The notes under the pieces are model-generated. The model was not told where the DNA came from and searched no databases. It saw only the letters and a list, made by a program, of their open reading frames with translations. DNA of 42,323 nt from an uncultured Oscillospiraceae bacterium (GTDB lineage Bacteria; Bacillota; Clostridia; Oscillospirales; Ruminococcaceae), in the NCBI GenBank assembly GCA_900539695.1, contig UQDG01000019.1:1-42323 (forward strand), in the 5' to 3' direction. Shown piece after piece: positions 41,174-42,323 of the stretch. Numbering within the stretch: position 1 is the stretch's first letter; every line of letters begins with the position of its first letter. The position numbers and the translations under genes were made by a program.

Positions 41174-42323
41174 CCATGTGATGTTCAAGCTGTCGCTTGT
41201 AGCGGCTATGGTGGTAATCATCAAATCCACCACCCGCCGCTTGTCGTCAAAGGATACATTGTCCCATGTGTCGAGGTAGCCGGAAATCTGGCTGACCTGT
41301 TCTGGGCTAATGGCTTCCACCGTCAGTTCCGCTATCCTCGCCAGAAGTTCCTGCTTGCGCCCGTCCAGTTCTGCTATCTTCACATTCACATAGGAGAGCA
41401 GGACATTGTTTGCACCCGTCAGACTGTCCACCAGCTTTTCAATCTCGCTGTCCACATGGGCAAGCTCCACTTGCAGTGCTGCAATTTTCGGGTTTGCCTT
41501 TGCCGCTTTCTTTCTGCCTGTCAGCGTCTTGTAGCTTGCCAGTTTCTTTACCATCTGCTGATAAACAACCGCTTCCAGTTCCGAAGTAATGATTTTCCCG
41601 CACCCCGGACAACTCTTGTTATCCAGCCGTTTCGTACAGCGAAGGTATTGCTTGCCGGAGGGATTGAAGATACTCATAAGGGCATACCCGCAGTTCCCGC
41701 ACTTGATTTTTCCCGCCAGCCATGTGTGGGTGGCTTTCCGGGCAGACTGGATTTTCATGTTGTTCATCAGCTTCTTGCGGCAGGTCAGCCAGATGTCGGA
41801 GGGGACAATGCCCTCATGGGGAGCCAGTACCAGCATTTGGTCTTTCAAGTCGTTCTTTTTGCTGGGCTTCACATCCCGCCCTTGATACAGATAGCAGCCG
41901 TTCATGCCTGTAAAATCGGCAGCGTCATTGACAATGACCGTCCCTTGACTTTTGAAAAATTCGTACACATCAAGGTCTGCCTGCACATAGACAGGATTGC
42001 GTAACATCTGCGCCAGCGTGGGGCGTATCAGCTCTTTGCCATGGAACAAAATCCCCTGTTCGGCAAAGTACCGGGTAATGTCCCCGTAGGAGGTTGTGGG
42101 CTGGGCATACATCTCAAACATCAGCCGGATATTTGCTGCTTCGTCCGGGTTTACCACCAGCTTCTTTGTGTTGATACCGTCCATCTTAATCGGCTCTGTA
42201 TGGAAGCCGTAAGGGGCTTTCCCGCCCATCTTGAAGCCCCGCTGACTGCGGGAGTAGTAAGCGTCCGTCACCCGCTTCTGTATCGTTTCCCGTTCAAGCT
42301 GGGCGAACACGATACAGATATTC
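41165..42323 (-). CDS. Large serine recombinase (5' end beyond the window)
   Basis: 386 aa visible, from NICIVFAQLERETIQKRV at the right edge to the stop at 41165. The visible part contains the end of the catalytic domain (AQLERETI), the recombinase DNA-binding domain (GGKAPYGF, RPTLAQMLRNPVYVQ), the zinc ribbon (IKCGNCGYALMSIFNPSGK, YLRCTKRLDNKSCPGCGKI) and a coiled coil with a C-terminal tail. The catalytic serine would lie outside. Such enzymes integrate and excise Tn4451-type and other conjugative or mobilizable elements. The frame is open to the window end. Confidence 0.92.
   Translation of the reverse strand, partial: NICIVFAQLERETIQKRVTDAYYSRSQRGFKMGGKAPYGFHTEPIKMDGINTKKLVVNPDEAANIRLMFEMYAQPTTSYGDITRYFAEQGILFHGKELIRPTLAQMLRNPVYVQADLDVYEFFKSQGTVIVNDAADFTGMNGCYLYQGRDVKPSKKNDLKDQMLVLAPHEGIVPSDIWLTCRKKLMNNMKIQSARKATHTWLAGKIKCGNCGYALMSIFNPSGKQYLRCTKRLDNKSCPGCGKIITSELEAVVYQQMVKKLASYKTLTGRKKAAKANPKIAALQVELAHVDSEIEKLVDSLTGANNVLLSYVNVKIAELDGRKQELLARIAELTVEAISPEQVSQISGYLDTWDNVSFDDKRRVVDLMITTIAATSDSLNITWKI

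Overview
The window reads as chromosome of a GC-rich, low-mobility gut Clostridium relative (Oscillospiraceae: a Gemmiger / Subdoligranulum / Faecalibacterium-like organism). This is inference from codon use, AGGAGG ribosome binding sites, TTGACA/TATAAT promoters, the Firmicute genes present (rny, methionyl-tRNA synthetase with C-terminal tRNA-binding domain, LytTR and GHKL regulators, CsoR, a CD1871A-type CXXC peptide) and the absence of Gram-negative features. No rRNA, tRNA or CRISPR array was seen.

Layout. 1-10.4 kb: a GHKL kinase/LytTR regulator pair, a MATE exporter, an SDR dehydrogenase + MFS pair divergent from a LysR regulator, a hairpin-rich intergenic stretch, a short orphan gene, an isochorismatase-family hydrolase, and a second two-component pair (LytS-like kinase with a winged-helix regulator). 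10.4-13.0 kb: an accessory gap with gene debris (a YxeA remnant and others), a membrane-anchored XRE regulator, and an ORF-poor stretch that looks like one ~820-nt structured RNA with its own promoter and a perfect terminator. 13.0-20.7 kb: ordinary chromosome: GNAT acetyltransferase, a 178-bp MITE-like repeat (a second, inverted copy starts the window), small protein, TatD, EamA, metG, Asp/Glu racemase, rny with a promoter far upstream and an apparent short terminated leader RNA. 20.7-26.9 kb: a MarR-controlled heterodimeric ABC exporter and a divergent MFS transporter.

27.1-42.3 kb is an accessory island. It starts with an OmpR-type two-component system divergent from a four-gene redox operon: CXXC membrane peptide, polytopic 4Fe-4S protein, thioredoxin-like lipoprotein, MsrA-MsrB lipoprotein. 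These look like one electron relay that repairs oxidised methionines outside the membrane. Next is the 'radical SAM mobile pair' neighbourhood: HxlR divergent from flavin reductase + two radical SAM genes, and Rrf2 divergent from two Sir2-like genes + TIGR04076 + DNA-3-methyladenine glycosylase. Then a copper block (truncated CopA, CopZ, CsoR with a recognisable CsoR operator), a CGGC-domain protein, an ArsR regulator, an AraC regulator cut before its HTH, and a large serine recombinase running off the right edge.

The island is eroding: one Sir2 gene has lost its middle, tag carries a one-base frameshift, copA stops in its first membrane helix, and the AraC gene is cut at the recombinase-bearing element. 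The items most likely to be new biology are the ~820-nt RNA at 12.1-12.9 kb and the redox relay at 29.1-32.3 kb.
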